Part shown: positions 1-6,943 of the stretch, piece after piece
Layout: each line of letters begins with the position of its first letter
Numbering within the stretch: the first letter of the stretch is position 1
Assembly: GCF_011082085.1 (NCBI RefSeq)
Contig: NZ_CP041063.1
Coordinates: 1,240,001 to 1,304,000, forward strand
Source of the DNA: Bacillus sp. Cs-700
Lineage (GTDB): Bacteria; Bacillota; Bacilli; Bacillales; Guptibacillaceae
Direction of reading: 5' to 3'
Length of the DNA: 64,000 bases
Program-made: the position numbers and the translations under genes
The notes under the pieces: generated by a model
What the model was told of the DNA's origin: nothing
The model's input: the letters and a program-made list of their open reading frames with translations, nothing else
Database searches by the model: none

Positions 1-463
1 GCTTTTTCTCGTCTCCTGCAATATTGTATTGAGCAATCATGCGTTCTCTAGCTTTGTTATTGCCTTTTGTAAAGTCAGTTAAGTTATTACCCGTAGCTTC
101 TAGATAACTTGAAACGGATGCATCAACAGCAGGCTTTACGTTGATGGTAACCGTTTGATCCGGTTTAATAAATTTTAAAGCAGCCTGGGCGTCATCTTCG
201 TCTTTCTGTTCACCGTATGGCAATCTGACGGCAATAAAGGAGGCATCGATTCCTTCTTCCCGTAGTTCTTCAACAGCCATCTGAGCAAATTTTCCTGCAA
301 GTGATGAATCCTGTCCACCTGAAATCCCCAGGACGAACCCTGTTGTTCCGCTTTTCTTTAAATATTCCTTTAAAAACCCTACTCGCTTTGTCACTTCTTC
401 TTTTACATCAATTGTTGGCTGCACACCAAGTTCTTGAATGATTTCTTTTTGCATTTCTCTCAT
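1..463 (-). CDS. nadE: NH3-dependent NAD+ synthetase (partial, N-terminal part)
   Basis: NadE adenylates deamido-NAD+ and amidates it with ammonia, the last step of NAD+ synthesis, in the cytoplasm. About 154 N-terminal residues are visible and the gene leaves the window on the left. The pyrophosphatase P-loop SGGQDS lies at residues 48-53, followed by the family segments [11 protein letters not shown] and ALKFIKPDQ. The start is the ATG at 463, preceded by AAAGGAGTG with an 8-nt gap; a second in-frame ATG at 454 lacks this spacing. It reads away from the small-ORF group at 658-1524. Identification rests on close match to remembered B. subtilis NadE. Confidence 0.95.
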   Translation of the reverse strand, partial: MREMQKEIIQELGVQPTIDVKEEVTKRVGFLKEYLKKSGTTGFVLGISGGQDSSLAGKFAQMAVEELREEGIDASFIAVRLPYGEQKDEDDAQAALKFIKPDQTVTINVKPAVDASVSSYLEATGNNLTDFTKGNNKARERMIAQYNIAGDEKK

Positions 464-626
464 TCTCAATCACTCCTTTTTAAGACCACTTCTTATATTT
501 TTATACATTAAGCGCTAGTAATCAATACCCCTTCCTATTCTTTTAAAAACTGTTTCCCCATATGTACTCTTCTATTGTAAATCGAAAGAATAGATTAGAT
601 TCAGTTCTGAAAAGGATATTCAAAAT

Positions 627-651
627 AAAAAGGCAGGATTACACCTGCCTT
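627..651 (-). terminator. Intrinsic terminator of the small-ORF operon
   Basis: AGGCAGG and CCTGCCT form a 7-bp stem with a 6-nt loop. On the minus strand it is followed by TTTTTATTTTG. It lies just after the stop of the last small ORF (658-801), so it probably ends that transcript. Confidence 0.75.
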
Positions 652-657
652 TATTTA

Positions 658-801
658 TTAATGATGGATATAGAAGCTTTGCTTGTATTCATTAGCATCA
701 ATTATTTCCCGTCTTCTTTTATGGTTTAACTCTTGATCAAGCGTTTGCCGATAACGATTGATCGTGACAGTAATTGTGACAAATACTAAGTTTAAAGTCA
801 T
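658..801 (-). CDS. YrzI-family small protein (47 aa)
   Basis: A 47-residue protein beginning MTLNLVFVTITVTINRYR. It has a short hydrophobic N-terminus with the pattern N-L-x-F-V-T-I, then a charged helix rich in R, K, E and Q. This fits the YrzI family of Bacillus (about 45-50 residues, often encoded in tandem, function unknown). It is too short for routine gene callers. A GGGAG-type ribosome site lies upstream of the ATG. A 23-nt stretch near its start is identical to one near the start of the ORF at 924-1058, which argues for a tandem duplication. It is the last ORF before the terminator at 627-651. Family assignment is from memory of the N-terminal motif, not from a search. Confidence 0.7.
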   Translation of the reverse strand: MTLNLVFVTITVTINRYRQTLDQELNHKRRREIIDANEYKQSFYIHH

Positions 802-831
802 TCCACTCCACTCCCTTCTTATTTATTCGTT

Positions 832-897
832 TCAGGTTAACCCTTTCTCTACAGTGATCCATTTTTGAATAGCGCATTTTTTTAAGGTGATCCTCAT
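832..897 (-). CDS. Possible 21-aa micro-ORF between YrzI-like genes
   Basis: ATG-initiated 21-codon frame, MRITLKKCAIQKWITVEKGL plus one threonine, preceded by GAAAGGAAG at suitable distance. It lies between two YrzI-like ORFs on the same strand and could be a divergent or decayed member of the series. There is no recognisable family and the ribosome site is weak, so it may be spacer. Confidence 0.3.
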   Translation of the reverse strand: MRITLKKCAIQKWITVEKGLT

Positions 898-923
898 TTT
901 ACTCTTCCTTTCATTACGTAATA

Positions 924-1058
924 TTAGAACATTCTAAACTGTTTTTCATGGACCTGATTCATTTCACTTTTTACTCGCAAATCATTTTTTTCTTCCTCCA
1001 ACGTTCGCTCATGAACGCGAATACCAATTGTGACAAATACTAAGTTTATCGTTAACAT
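924..1058 (-). CDS. YrzI-family small protein (44 aa)
   Basis: A 44-residue protein, MLTINLVFVTIGIRVHERTL then an acidic/basic amphipathic tail. It shares NLVFVTI with the ORF at 658-801, including an identical DNA block. The start is set at 1058 because AAGGAG lies 8 nt upstream; the alternative ATG at 1064 would sit only about 2 nt from that site. Members of this family are unstudied small proteins of Bacillaceae, annotated in some databases as probable sporulation proteins. Confidence 0.7.
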   Translation of the reverse strand: MLTINLVFVTIGIRVHERTLEEEKNDLRVKSEMNQVHEKQFRMF

Positions 1059-1085
1059 GATCATTTCTCCTTTTTTTGTATTGAA

Positions 1086-1232
1086 TTAGGACAACCACAT
1101 CGAAGCTCGATCTCGTTTAGATTCAGCTTCTGACATGCGTTCGTGAATGGAGCGCTGATGAAGCTCAGATGAGAGACTTCGGTCAAAAACGCTTTTCATT
1201 TTTGTTATGATCATTAGATGGAATGGCAACAT
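1086..1232 (-). CDS. Small protein (48 aa), probable divergent member of the YrzI-like tandem
   Basis: ATG-initiated 48-residue frame with a textbook AAAGGAGG site 8 nt upstream. The N-terminus, MLPFHLMIITKMKSVFDRSL, keeps the size and layout of the two neighbours (short hydrophobic stretch, then a charged helix rich in H, R, E and S) but lacks the LVFVTI signature. I infer it is a divergent paralogue; function unknown. It is followed on the same strand by the ORF at 924-1058. Confidence 0.6.
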   Translation of the reverse strand: MLPFHLMIITKMKSVFDRSLSSELHQRSIHERMSEAESKRDRASMWLS

Positions 1233-1261
1233 GTTAACGACCTCCTTTCCGTACAGTTATT

Positions 1262-1324
1262 TCAGGGGACCCATTTTCTCCTTTTCTCTTGCACATTAAA
1301 CGTCACGTTTCCTTTAATAACCAA
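1262..1324 (-). CDS. Possible 20-aa micro-ORF with strong ribosome site
   Basis: TTG-initiated 20-codon frame, MVIKGNVTFNVQEKRRKWVP, with GAGGAGG 7 nt upstream, a better site than many real genes here have. It is the first ORF after the double hairpin at 1358-1419 and ends about 30 nt before the next SD. It could be a translated micro-protein or a coupling ORF that leads ribosomes into 1086-1232. No family recognised. Confidence 0.4.
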   Translation of the reverse strand: MVIKGNVTFNVQEKRRKWVP

Positions 1325-1357
1325 TTTAATTCCTCCTCTCAAAATTCGGACACAAAA

Positions 1358-1419
1358 AGCCGCAGGGCATGAGCCTGCGGCTAAAAAAGCATAGAAATAC
1401 CGCAGGCGTCGACCTGCGG
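1358..1419 (-). terminator. Twin hairpins with interchangeable arms: terminator or attenuator
   Basis: Two hairpins have almost the same stem. Reading along the minus strand, the first is CCGCAGG / CCTGCGG (1419-1413 with 1406-1400). The second is AGCCGCAGG / CCTGCGGCT (1382-1374 with 1366-1358), followed by TTTTTGTG, the form of an intrinsic terminator. Because the arms match, the 3' arm of the first can pair with the 5' arm of the second, which would remove the second hairpin. They lie between the 23-codon ORF at 1453-1524 and the tandem small ORFs. Confidence 0.6.
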
Positions 1420-1452
1420 CTTTTCAATCCGTTAGTAAAAAAGGATTCCCTC

Positions 1453-1524
1453 TTAAAGAGGCGCTGGTCGAACAGATCGTTCATATTGAGTTACAATAAC
1501 TTTTACTTTCATCATCTTCATCAT
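1453..1524 (-). CDS. 23-codon ORF, possible leader peptide
   Basis: ATG-initiated, MMKMMKVKVIVTQYERSVRP then APL and stop. A strong AAGGAGG site lies 9 nt upstream, and the frame sits just downstream of a good sigma-A promoter (1565-1593). An 11-bp inverted repeat brackets it, with one arm overlapping the ribosome site. It precedes twin hairpins that look like an attenuator, so I infer a leader peptide, although an independent micro-protein is equally possible. No family recognised. Confidence 0.45.
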   Translation of the reverse strand: MMKMMKVKVIVTQYERSVRPAPL

Positions 1525-1535
1525 TCTGTTCGACC
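1466..1535 (-). repeat. 11-bp inverted repeat sequestering a ribosome site
   Basis: TCTGTTCGACC (1525-1535) and GGTCGAACAGA (1466-1476) are perfect complements separated by 48 nt. In the minus-strand RNA the 5' arm begins inside the AGGAGG site of the 23-codon ORF and ends one base from its start codon. Formation of the stem would hide the ribosome site. Confidence 0.6.
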
Positions 1536-1564
1536 TCCTTTTTTCATAATTGTTTACAAAGGTA

Positions 1565-1593
1565 AGTATATCCATCACTTCCATTTTTGTAAA
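1565..1593 (-). promoter_or_regulatory. Sigma-A promoter of the small-ORF operon
   Basis: On the minus strand, TTTACA (1593-1588), a 17-nt spacer, then TATACT (1570-1565). Each hexamer matches consensus at 5 of 6 positions. Perfect inverted arms GTTTACAAA (1552-1560) and TTTGTAAAC (1586-1594) flank it, a possible repressor site. Confidence 0.65.
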
Positions 1594-1598
1594 CCTTT

Positions 1599-1627
1599 TT
1601 TACTAAATTACCTAAATATTTTATTAA
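1599..1627 (+). promoter_or_regulatory. Weak candidate promoter for the ZorAB-like pair
   Basis: TTTACT, 17-nt spacer, TATTAA, about 115 nt upstream of the ATG at 1742. A small hairpin (TTTCGAC / GTCGAAA) follows at about 1636-1658. The match is modest in an A+T-rich stretch. Confidence 0.3.
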
Positions 1628-1741
1628 AAAGAATTTTTTCGACAATCATCGTCGAAATTTACTTTGATCTCATCACCTCTGCAGAAAGCATGAAAGTTCT
1701 GTTAAAGAGGACATACATATGTATAAAGCGGAGGTGAACAT

Positions 1742-3283
1742 ATGCTGAACGTGACAACAATCGTCCTCTTTATCATTGGGTTCCTTGCTGTGTTTGGAGT
1801 AACAGCTACGATTCAAATTAGTATTCAAATGAAGAAATGGCTGAGAGATATTGAAAATGCAGAAGTTCAAAATGATGCAACGGCTTATACAGCACCATGG
1901 ATTCAAAATGTGATTAAGGATTATAAATCCTACCATCTAGCAGGCGTTTCTCAAGTGAATACGCAAGCGCTTATTGAAAAACATTTTTTTAAAGAATCGG
2001 TTCCTCTGTTTGGTTTTGCTCGCGTTCCTGCTGGAGGCATGATGCGATTTATGCAGCAGCTCCCACCGACCTCGATTATCATCGGGATATTAGGAACTTT
2101 TATTGGGTTAACGCTTGCCATTTCTTCCATGCAAGAAACGCTTATGTTTCTATCACAAAAGCCAGAAGATGCCAATTTAAATCTAGCTTCTGTAATTGAA
2201 GCGATTTCTAGTCCATTTCAAGGTATGAGCGTTGCTTTTATTACGAGTATAGCAGGCATTGGAAATGCTCTTTTTTTAACGCTAATCCAAAATGGTGTAT
2301 TAACGAATGGACGGACAACAGCCTATTATTTAGAGAAAATCATTTCCGATTGTGAGTCGTTTCTTGATCATAATTTGAATGCAAACTTAACTCAGGAAAA
2401 ACCTCATGATGAAATGGAGCGAATTTTGGACCGCCTAGCGGGACGAATTCAAGAAAGCTTTCATGAAACGCTTGGAGATTTCTCAACGAACATGGTTAAC
2501 TTTACATCTGGGCTTGAACAGGCGATGCAAGACGTTCAAGCGACATTGTCAGCGCAGCGTGAATATACGGAACAGTTTTCAAATAGCACAACGACATTAG
2601 AAGCATTCGGTGTGAAGCTTCAAGAGTCCTTTACACAACTAGACGGCGTTCAAGAAAAAGCTACGAACGGTATTATCGAACTTGGCAATCGATTAAAAAA
2701 TCTTGAGAGTCAGCTTCAGTCTTTATCAAAGCATCATGAAGCAGGACAGCGTAAATTCGAGCAGCTCGTTCAACGTTCTGATCAATTAATTAAAGATACC
2801 CAGAAAAAATCTGAGGAGACAGGGCAGCATTATTTAAGAGGACTGGATGAACAAATGCAGCGTTTCCAGGGCTCACAAGAGGAGCTTGAACGGCGTGTTC
2901 ATCAGATGCAGGACGAATGGTATTACCGCTACCAGGATAAACAGAATCAATATGGGAGAGCATCTCAAGAATTTGCTGAATCAGTATCCCAACTTGAAAA
3001 AGCGTGGTATAGCTCTCTTGATAAAATTAAACGAGAAGCACTCGAACCGATTATCCATCGAATGGAACGCGATCAGCGTGATCAGCCTCTTCAGCATGAA
3101 ATGAGAGCCTTATCAAACAGCATTGATTCTCTTTACCAGGGACTGGCTCGTGAGCTTAAAGATATTCAACATCAGCTAGCAGAATCACACCAGCTACAGC
3201 TACGCCTCTACGAAGAGCAAATGCGTCGTCAATCAATGGCCCAGCAGCATGTTCAATCTAGAATAATTGGTGATAATCGATGA
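1742..3283 (+). CDS. MotA/TolQ/ExbB-family proton channel protein with long coiled-coil tail (ZorA-like)
   Basis: Predicted membrane subunit of an ion-driven motor. A transmembrane helix spans about residues 5-24. The MotA/ExbB core carries helices near 108-130 (PPTSIIIGILGTFIGLTLAI) and 163-188, with the family segment PFQGMSVAFITSIAGIGNAL. From about 225 to 505 it is a continuous, Q/E/K/R-rich predicted coiled coil. Flagellar MotA is about 260 residues and lacks such a tail, whereas ZorA of the Zorya anti-phage systems has one. GGAGGTG lies just before the ATG. Its stop overlaps the ATG of the OmpA-like partner by 4 nt, so the pair is translationally coupled. No zorC, zorD or zorE is adjacent. 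The ZorA-like call is architectural; the function is inferred. Confidence 0.75.
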   Translation: MLNVTTIVLFIIGFLAVFGVTATIQISIQMKKWLRDIENAEVQNDATAYTAPWIQNVIKDYKSYHLAGVSQVNTQALIEKHFFKESVPLFGFARVPAGGMMRFMQQLPPTSIIIGILGTFIGLTLAISSMQETLMFLSQKPEDANLNLASVIEAISSPFQGMSVAFITSIAGIGNALFLTLIQNGVLTNGRTTAYYLEKIISDCESFLDHNLNANLTQEKPHDEMERILDRLAGRIQESFHETLGDFSTNMVNFTSGLEQAMQDVQATLSAQREYTEQFSNSTTTLEAFGVKLQESFTQLDGVQEKATNGIIELGNRLKNLESQLQSLSKHHEAGQRKFEQLVQRSDQLIKDTQKKSEETGQHYLRGLDEQMQRFQGSQEELERRVHQMQDEWYYRYQDKQNQYGRASQEFAESVSQLEKAWYSSLDKIKREALEPIIHRMERDQRDQPLQHEMRALSNSIDSLYQGLARELKDIQHQLAESHQLQLRLYEEQMRRQSMAQQHVQSRIIGDNR

Positions 3284-3969
3284 AAAATCGAAAAAGACGC
3301 TTTCAAATCCCGGGTGATGAAGAACACTATTGGCCTAGTTTTGCAGATATGATGGCAATGATCGTTCTCGTCATGCTTTTTATTGCAATTATTGCCTTCG
3401 TTCAAATGATTTATGACGCTTATGATCAAACCGTTATGAAACAAGAACTAGCAAAAGTAGCTGATGTAAAAAAGCATATTAGTGATTTAATTGAAGAACA
3501 GTTAGAAGAAAATGTTGGAAAAGACAAGATTGTGCGTGGGCCAAACAATACGATTTCAGTTGAGGGGGATATTTTATTTGACACGGGAAGTGCTAAAATT
3601 AGTGAGGAAGGAAAAGGAGTATTAAACGATTTAGCAGATGTTTTTGCAAATTTAATTGACGAGGAAGACATTAGTCAATATCTCTACATCATTTTAATTG
3701 AAGGACACACTGACAAAGTACCTTATGATAACTGGAAACTTTCAGCTGATCGTTCTGTAGCTGTCGTTAAAGAACTAATGAAGGCGAACCCAAAGCTTAA
3801 TTCACCTGAGTACGCAAAATATTTAGCCGCAACAGGTTACTCAGAATACAAACCGGTTGTCGAAGAAGACACGAATGAAGCATACGAGAAAAACAGACGT
3901 ATCTCATTCCAAATTATTCTTGATGATGAGAAATGGCAGGGACGGCTGAAAGAAATTATGACTTATTAA
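3280..3969 (+). CDS. OmpA/MotB-family peptidoglycan-binding protein (ZorB-like)
   Basis: Predicted stator partner of the preceding MotA-like protein. A short cytoplasmic N-terminus is followed by one membrane helix at about 25-45. The segment WPSFADMM places an aspartate at residue 23, where MotB/ZorB proteins carry the ion-binding Asp. A linker leads to an OmpA-like domain (about 95-215) with ILFDTGSAKI, IEGHTDKVPYDNWKLS-DR and NRRISFQI, the peptidoglycan-anchoring motifs. At 229 residues it is close to ZorB/MotB size. It shares ATGA with the upstream stop and ends before a strong terminator, so the two genes form a complete two-gene unit. Confidence 0.8.
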   Translation: MKNRKRRFQIPGDEEHYWPSFADMMAMIVLVMLFIAIIAFVQMIYDAYDQTVMKQELAKVADVKKHISDLIEEQLEENVGKDKIVRGPNNTISVEGDILFDTGSAKISEEGKGVLNDLADVFANLIDEEDISQYLYIILIEGHTDKVPYDNWKLSADRSVAVVKELMKANPKLNSPEYAKYLAATGYSEYKPVVEEDTNEAYEKNRRISFQIILDDEKWQGRLKEIMTY

Positions 3970-3994
3970 GCTCAATTACGCATCAAAGAATAAT

Positions 3995-4030
3995 AAAAGC
4001 CGCTTCCTATTATTTAAGGAATCGGCTTTT
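3995..4030 (+). terminator. Terminator after the ZorAB-like pair
   Basis: AAAAGCCG and CGGCTTTT form the stem, extended inside by TTCCT/AGGAA with one mismatch. It is followed by TCATTG and lies 26 nt after the stop of the OmpA-like gene. It can act on both strands and may also end yrhC transcription. Confidence 0.75.
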
Positions 4031-4053
4031 CATTGTTGTATTTCATCTATTAG

Positions 4054-4284
4054 TTAAGAATTCATGTTTTGCTCATTTATTTTTTTCTGTATGGCGATCG
4101 CGCGAGAATAAAAGAAAATCGCAATCCCAACTAGTAAAAATCCTCCACCAGTCAGTATAAGGGCAGCGCCATCTGTCTTTCCTTGAACCGGGAGAAAAGA
4201 ACCAATATATAAGAAAACACTAAGACTAAGCAATACAAACGCAAATCGCTTATAGTCTGTCATTTTGTCTTGAAGTTGCTTCAT
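4054..4284 (-). CDS. yrhC: YrhC-family small membrane protein
   Basis: A 76-residue protein with two predicted membrane helices (about 14-33 and 42-62) and a charged C-terminus. Size and position downstream of the mccA-mccB genes match B. subtilis YrhC, whose function is unknown. The start is the ATG at 4284, with GAGGTG 6 nt upstream; the GTG at 4293 lies inside that site. A terminator separates it from mccB, so it may have its own promoter (a TAGAAT-like -10 lies about 30 nt upstream). Confidence 0.8.
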   Translation of the reverse strand: MKQLQDKMTDYKRFAFVLLSLSVFLYIGSFLPVQGKTDGAALILTGGGFLLVGIAIFFYSRAIAIQKKINEQNMNS

Positions 4285-4360
4285 AGTGCTCACCTCTCTC
4301 GGCTTTTATTCTATCATAAAAAACCAAGGTACTAGAGATGTAACTCTTTCCAGTCTTCTA

Positions 4361-4393
4361 AAAGCCCTTACCCGTGAATCGGATAAGGGCTTT
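4361..4393 (-). terminator. Terminator after mccB
   Basis: AAAGCCCTTA and TAAGGGCTTT form a 10-bp perfect stem just after the mccB stop. On the minus strand it is followed by TTAGAAG, a short U-tract, so read-through into yrhC is possible. Confidence 0.75.
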
Positions 4394-4399
4394 CTACTT

Positions 4400-5533
4400 T
4401 TATCCTAATGCATTTGAAAGGTCTTCAATCAGATCCTCTGCATCTTCAAGTCCAACAGAAATACGAACAAGCCCTTCGGTAATGCCGAGCTCTGCTCGTC
4501 GATCTTTTGGAATAGAAGCGTGCGTCATTCGCGCAGGAACGGAAATTAAGCTTTCTACTGCTCCTAAACTTTCAGCTAAAGTAAAATATTTCACTTTACT
4601 TAATAGCTCATCTGCCTTCTCTGCACTTCCAATATCAAAGGAAATCATCCCACCAAATCCACGCGATTGATTTACAGCAATATCATTACCAGGATGTGTA
4701 CTTAACCCTGGATAGTAGATTTTTTCTACGGAAGGATGCTTGCTAAGAAATTGAACGATTTTAGCAGTGTTTTTTTCGTGTTCTTCCATTCGAACACCAA
4801 GCGTTTTCAACCCTCTAATAAGCAACCACGAATCTTGTGGTCCAAGAATAGCCCCGGCAGAATTTTGAACAAAATGAACTTCTTCCGCAAGCTCTTTAGA
4901 ATTAACGACAACAAGTCCTGCCACAACATCACTATGTCCACCTAAATATTTGGTAGCTGAATGCACAACGATGTCGGCCCCATGATCAATTGGGTTTTGC
5001 CAATATGGTGTATTAAAGGTATTATCAACGATTGTTAAAAGATTATGGTCTTTAGCAAGTTTCGAAATAGCTTGGATATCTGTAACCTTCAATAACGGAT
5101 TCGTTGGGGTTTCAACAAAAATGGCTTTCGTATTATCTCGTATCGATTCTTTTACTACGTCTAAATCAGTTGTATTAACAAATGTGGATTCAATGCCAAG
5201 ACGATTTAACACCTTTGTCATTACACGATACGTTCCTCCGTATACGTCATCTGTCATGACCACATGATCTCCAGAATCGAACATCATCATTACAGAGGAA
5301 ATGGCTGCCATGCCAGACCCAAATGCGAAACCTGCGAAACCATTTTCAAGATCTTTAATTAACTCCTCAAGAGCGTGACGAGTTGGGTTTCCTGTCCTGG
5401 AATATTCATAGCCGTTGAACTTGCCAACTGCTTCTTGTTTATACGTACTAACCTGGTAGATTGGTACTGAGACCGCCCCCGTTTGCGGATCCCCAGTAAC
5501 CCCACCATGAATGAGTTTTGTTTTTGGCTTCAT
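4400..5533 (-). CDS. mccB: Cystathionine gamma-lyase / homocysteine lyase
   Basis: PLP enzyme of the Cys/Met metabolism family. With MccA it makes cysteine from homocysteine by reverse transsulfuration, splitting cystathionine into cysteine, 2-oxobutyrate and ammonia. The family segments YSRTGNPT, the PLP-binding region SATKYLGGHSDVVAG (Lys near 195) and SLGAVESLISVPARMTHAS are present. The length, 377 aa, is normal. GGAGG lies 10 nt before the ATG, inside the last codons of mccA, so the genes are coupled. In B. subtilis the operon is repressed by CymR, whose gene is at 25595-26014. Confidence 0.95.
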   Translation of the reverse strand: MKPKTKLIHGGVTGDPQTGAVSVPIYQVSTYKQEAVGKFNGYEYSRTGNPTRHALEELIKDLENGFAGFAFGSGMAAISSVMMMFDSGDHVVMTDDVYGGTYRVMTKVLNRLGIESTFVNTTDLDVVKESIRDNTKAIFVETPTNPLLKVTDIQAISKLAKDHNLLTIVDNTFNTPYWQNPIDHGADIVVHSATKYLGGHSDVVAGLVVVNSKELAEEVHFVQNSAGAILGPQDSWLLIRGLKTLGVRMEEHEKNTAKIVQFLSKHPSVEKIYYPGLSTHPGNDIAVNQSRGFGGMISFDIGSAEKADELLSKVKYFTLAESLGAVESLISVPARMTHASIPKDRRAELGITEGLVRISVGLEDAEDLIEDLSNALG

Positions 5534-5536
5534 TGC

Positions 5537-6460
5537 TTAAATGCCTCCCTCATAAATCTTCTTACTTAAGTATCGTTCACTACTATCTGGAAAGATCGTA
5601 GCAATATTCGTTCCTGGAAGGGCTTGCTGTGCTTCAATAAGAGCAGCTTCAAGGGCCGCACCTGAAGAACTACCTACTAAAAGACCTTCTTTTTCAGCAA
5701 GCTCTCTTACACGTTTGAAAGCAACGTCATCTGTCACAGTGTGAATACTGTCAAAGTAAGCGTCATCCATGTAATCTGGTAAAAATTCCATACCGATTCC
5801 CTCTGTTTTATGAGGACCGGATTGCCCACCGCTTAAAATAGATCCTTCAGGTTCAACAATGACCGTTTTCACACTCGAATTCTGCTCCTTTAAATAGCGA
5901 GCTGTCCCCATGAACGTTCCACCCGTTCCTGCACCAGCTACGAAAACGTTAAGCTCACCGTCAAGCTGCCTCCACAGTTCTGGGCCGAGCGTTTTATAAT
6001 AAGTGAGAGGGTTAGCTGGGTTTCCGAACTGACGAGGCATATATGAATTAGGTATTTCCTTAATAAGTTCCTCCGCTCGGGCAATTGCACCCTTCATTCC
6101 TTGTTCAGTAGGGGTATTCACGATTTTGGCACCTAGTGCTCTCATTAAATCTTGTTTCTCCATGCTAAACTTCTCAGGGACCACAAACATGACAGTATAC
6201 CCACGATTGACAGCTGCAAGAGCGAGGCCAATGCCTGTATTTCCTGCAGTAGGTTCGATAAATGTTCCACCCGGAGCTATTCGATTTTGCTCAATGGCTT
6301 CCTGTAGTAATTCCTGTCCGAGTCGATCTTTAATACTACCTCCAGGATTATAGAACTCAAGCTTAGCGAAAAGGCGAACGCCCTTCGGTATATCAAAATG
6401 ATGAAGCTCGATGACCGGAGTGCGGCCGACGAGCTCATGAATGTTATGAAAGATTTCCAT
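5537..6460 (-). CDS. mccA: O-acetylserine-dependent cystathionine beta-synthase
   Basis: PLP-dependent beta-family synthase (cysteine synthase/CBS fold) that joins homocysteine to activated serine to make cystathionine. The PLP lysine lies in PGGSIKDRLG (near residue 41), the phosphate/substrate loop in EPTAGNTGIGLA, and a GAGTGGT glycine loop near 172. It has no CBS regulatory domains, as for B. subtilis MccA (YrhA). It lies between luxS and mccB and uses homocysteine released by LuxS. Its final codons carry the mccB ribosome site. CysK is an alternative, but the operon strongly favours MccA. Confidence 0.92.
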   Translation of the reverse strand: MEIFHNIHELVGRTPVIELHHFDIPKGVRLFAKLEFYNPGGSIKDRLGQELLQEAIEQNRIAPGGTFIEPTAGNTGIGLALAAVNRGYTVMFVVPEKFSMEKQDLMRALGAKIVNTPTEQGMKGAIARAEELIKEIPNSYMPRQFGNPANPLTYYKTLGPELWRQLDGELNVFVAGAGTGGTFMGTARYLKEQNSSVKTVIVEPEGSILSGGQSGPHKTEGIGMEFLPDYMDDAYFDSIHTVTDDVAFKRVRELAEKEGLLVGSSSGAALEAALIEAQQALPGTNIATIFPDSSERYLSKKIYEGGI

Positions 6461-6475
6461 AGTGTGAAACCCTTT

Positions 6476-6943
6476 CTATTCAGCAAACACAATATGCCAT
6501 TCGTCACGGTGTGTCAGCATTTCGTCTGCGATTTCTTTAGCTCCTTCTAAGCTGTGGTTAGCAGCCCATCCACACTGCACTTCATTGCATGCTGGTACTT
6601 CATCAGCATTAAGCACATCCTGTAAAGTTTTCTCAAGAACTTCTAAGATCTCATCATAATTAGAGTGATTCAGAACCGCTAGATAAAATCCTGTTTGACA
6701 ACCCATTGGCCCAATATCAACAACATTATCCATATGGTTACGAATGTTTTCGGCCATTAAGTGTTCAATGGAATGGAGCCCTGCCATTTCCATATGTTCT
6801 TTATTTGGTTGCTTAAAGCGAATATCGTATTTATAGATTTCATCACCGTTTGGCCCTTTCGTTACACCTACAAGGCGAACATATGGGGCTGCTACTTTTG
6901 TATGATCAAGATTGAAACTTTCTACATTCATTTTTTTAGCCAT
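6476..6943 (-). CDS. luxS: S-ribosylhomocysteine lyase (AI-2 synthase)
   Basis: Splits S-ribosylhomocysteine into homocysteine and 4,5-dihydroxy-2,3-pentanedione, the precursor of autoinducer-2. The metal-binding HxxEH motif is seen as HSIEHLMA near residues 57-61. The third ligand and catalytic cysteines appear in [10 protein letters not shown] and [13 protein letters not shown]. The length, 155 aa, is typical. Its ATG overlaps the end of mtnN by 8 nt. In B. subtilis luxS lies outside the mtnN-mccAB operon, while here it is inside, between enzymes that make its substrate and use its product. Confidence 0.96.
   Translation of the reverse strand: MAKKMNVESFNLDHTKVAAPYVRLVGVTKGPNGDEIYKYDIRFKQPNKEHMEMAGLHSIEHLMAENIRNHMDNVVDIGPMGCQTGFYLAVLNHSNYDEILEVLEKTLQDVLNADEVPACNEVQCGWAANHSLEGAKEIADEMLTHRDEWHIVFAE

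Noticed and set aside
1369-1737. Plus-strand 122-codon open frame across the twin hairpins and promoter
   Set aside because: It runs through terminators and promoter elements of the minus strand, has no family resemblance and ends at the ribosome site of the motor gene.
1742-3969. Flagellar stator MotAB or MotPS
   Set aside because: The coiled-coil tail is far too long for MotA, and no flagellar genes are near; only the channel fold is shared.
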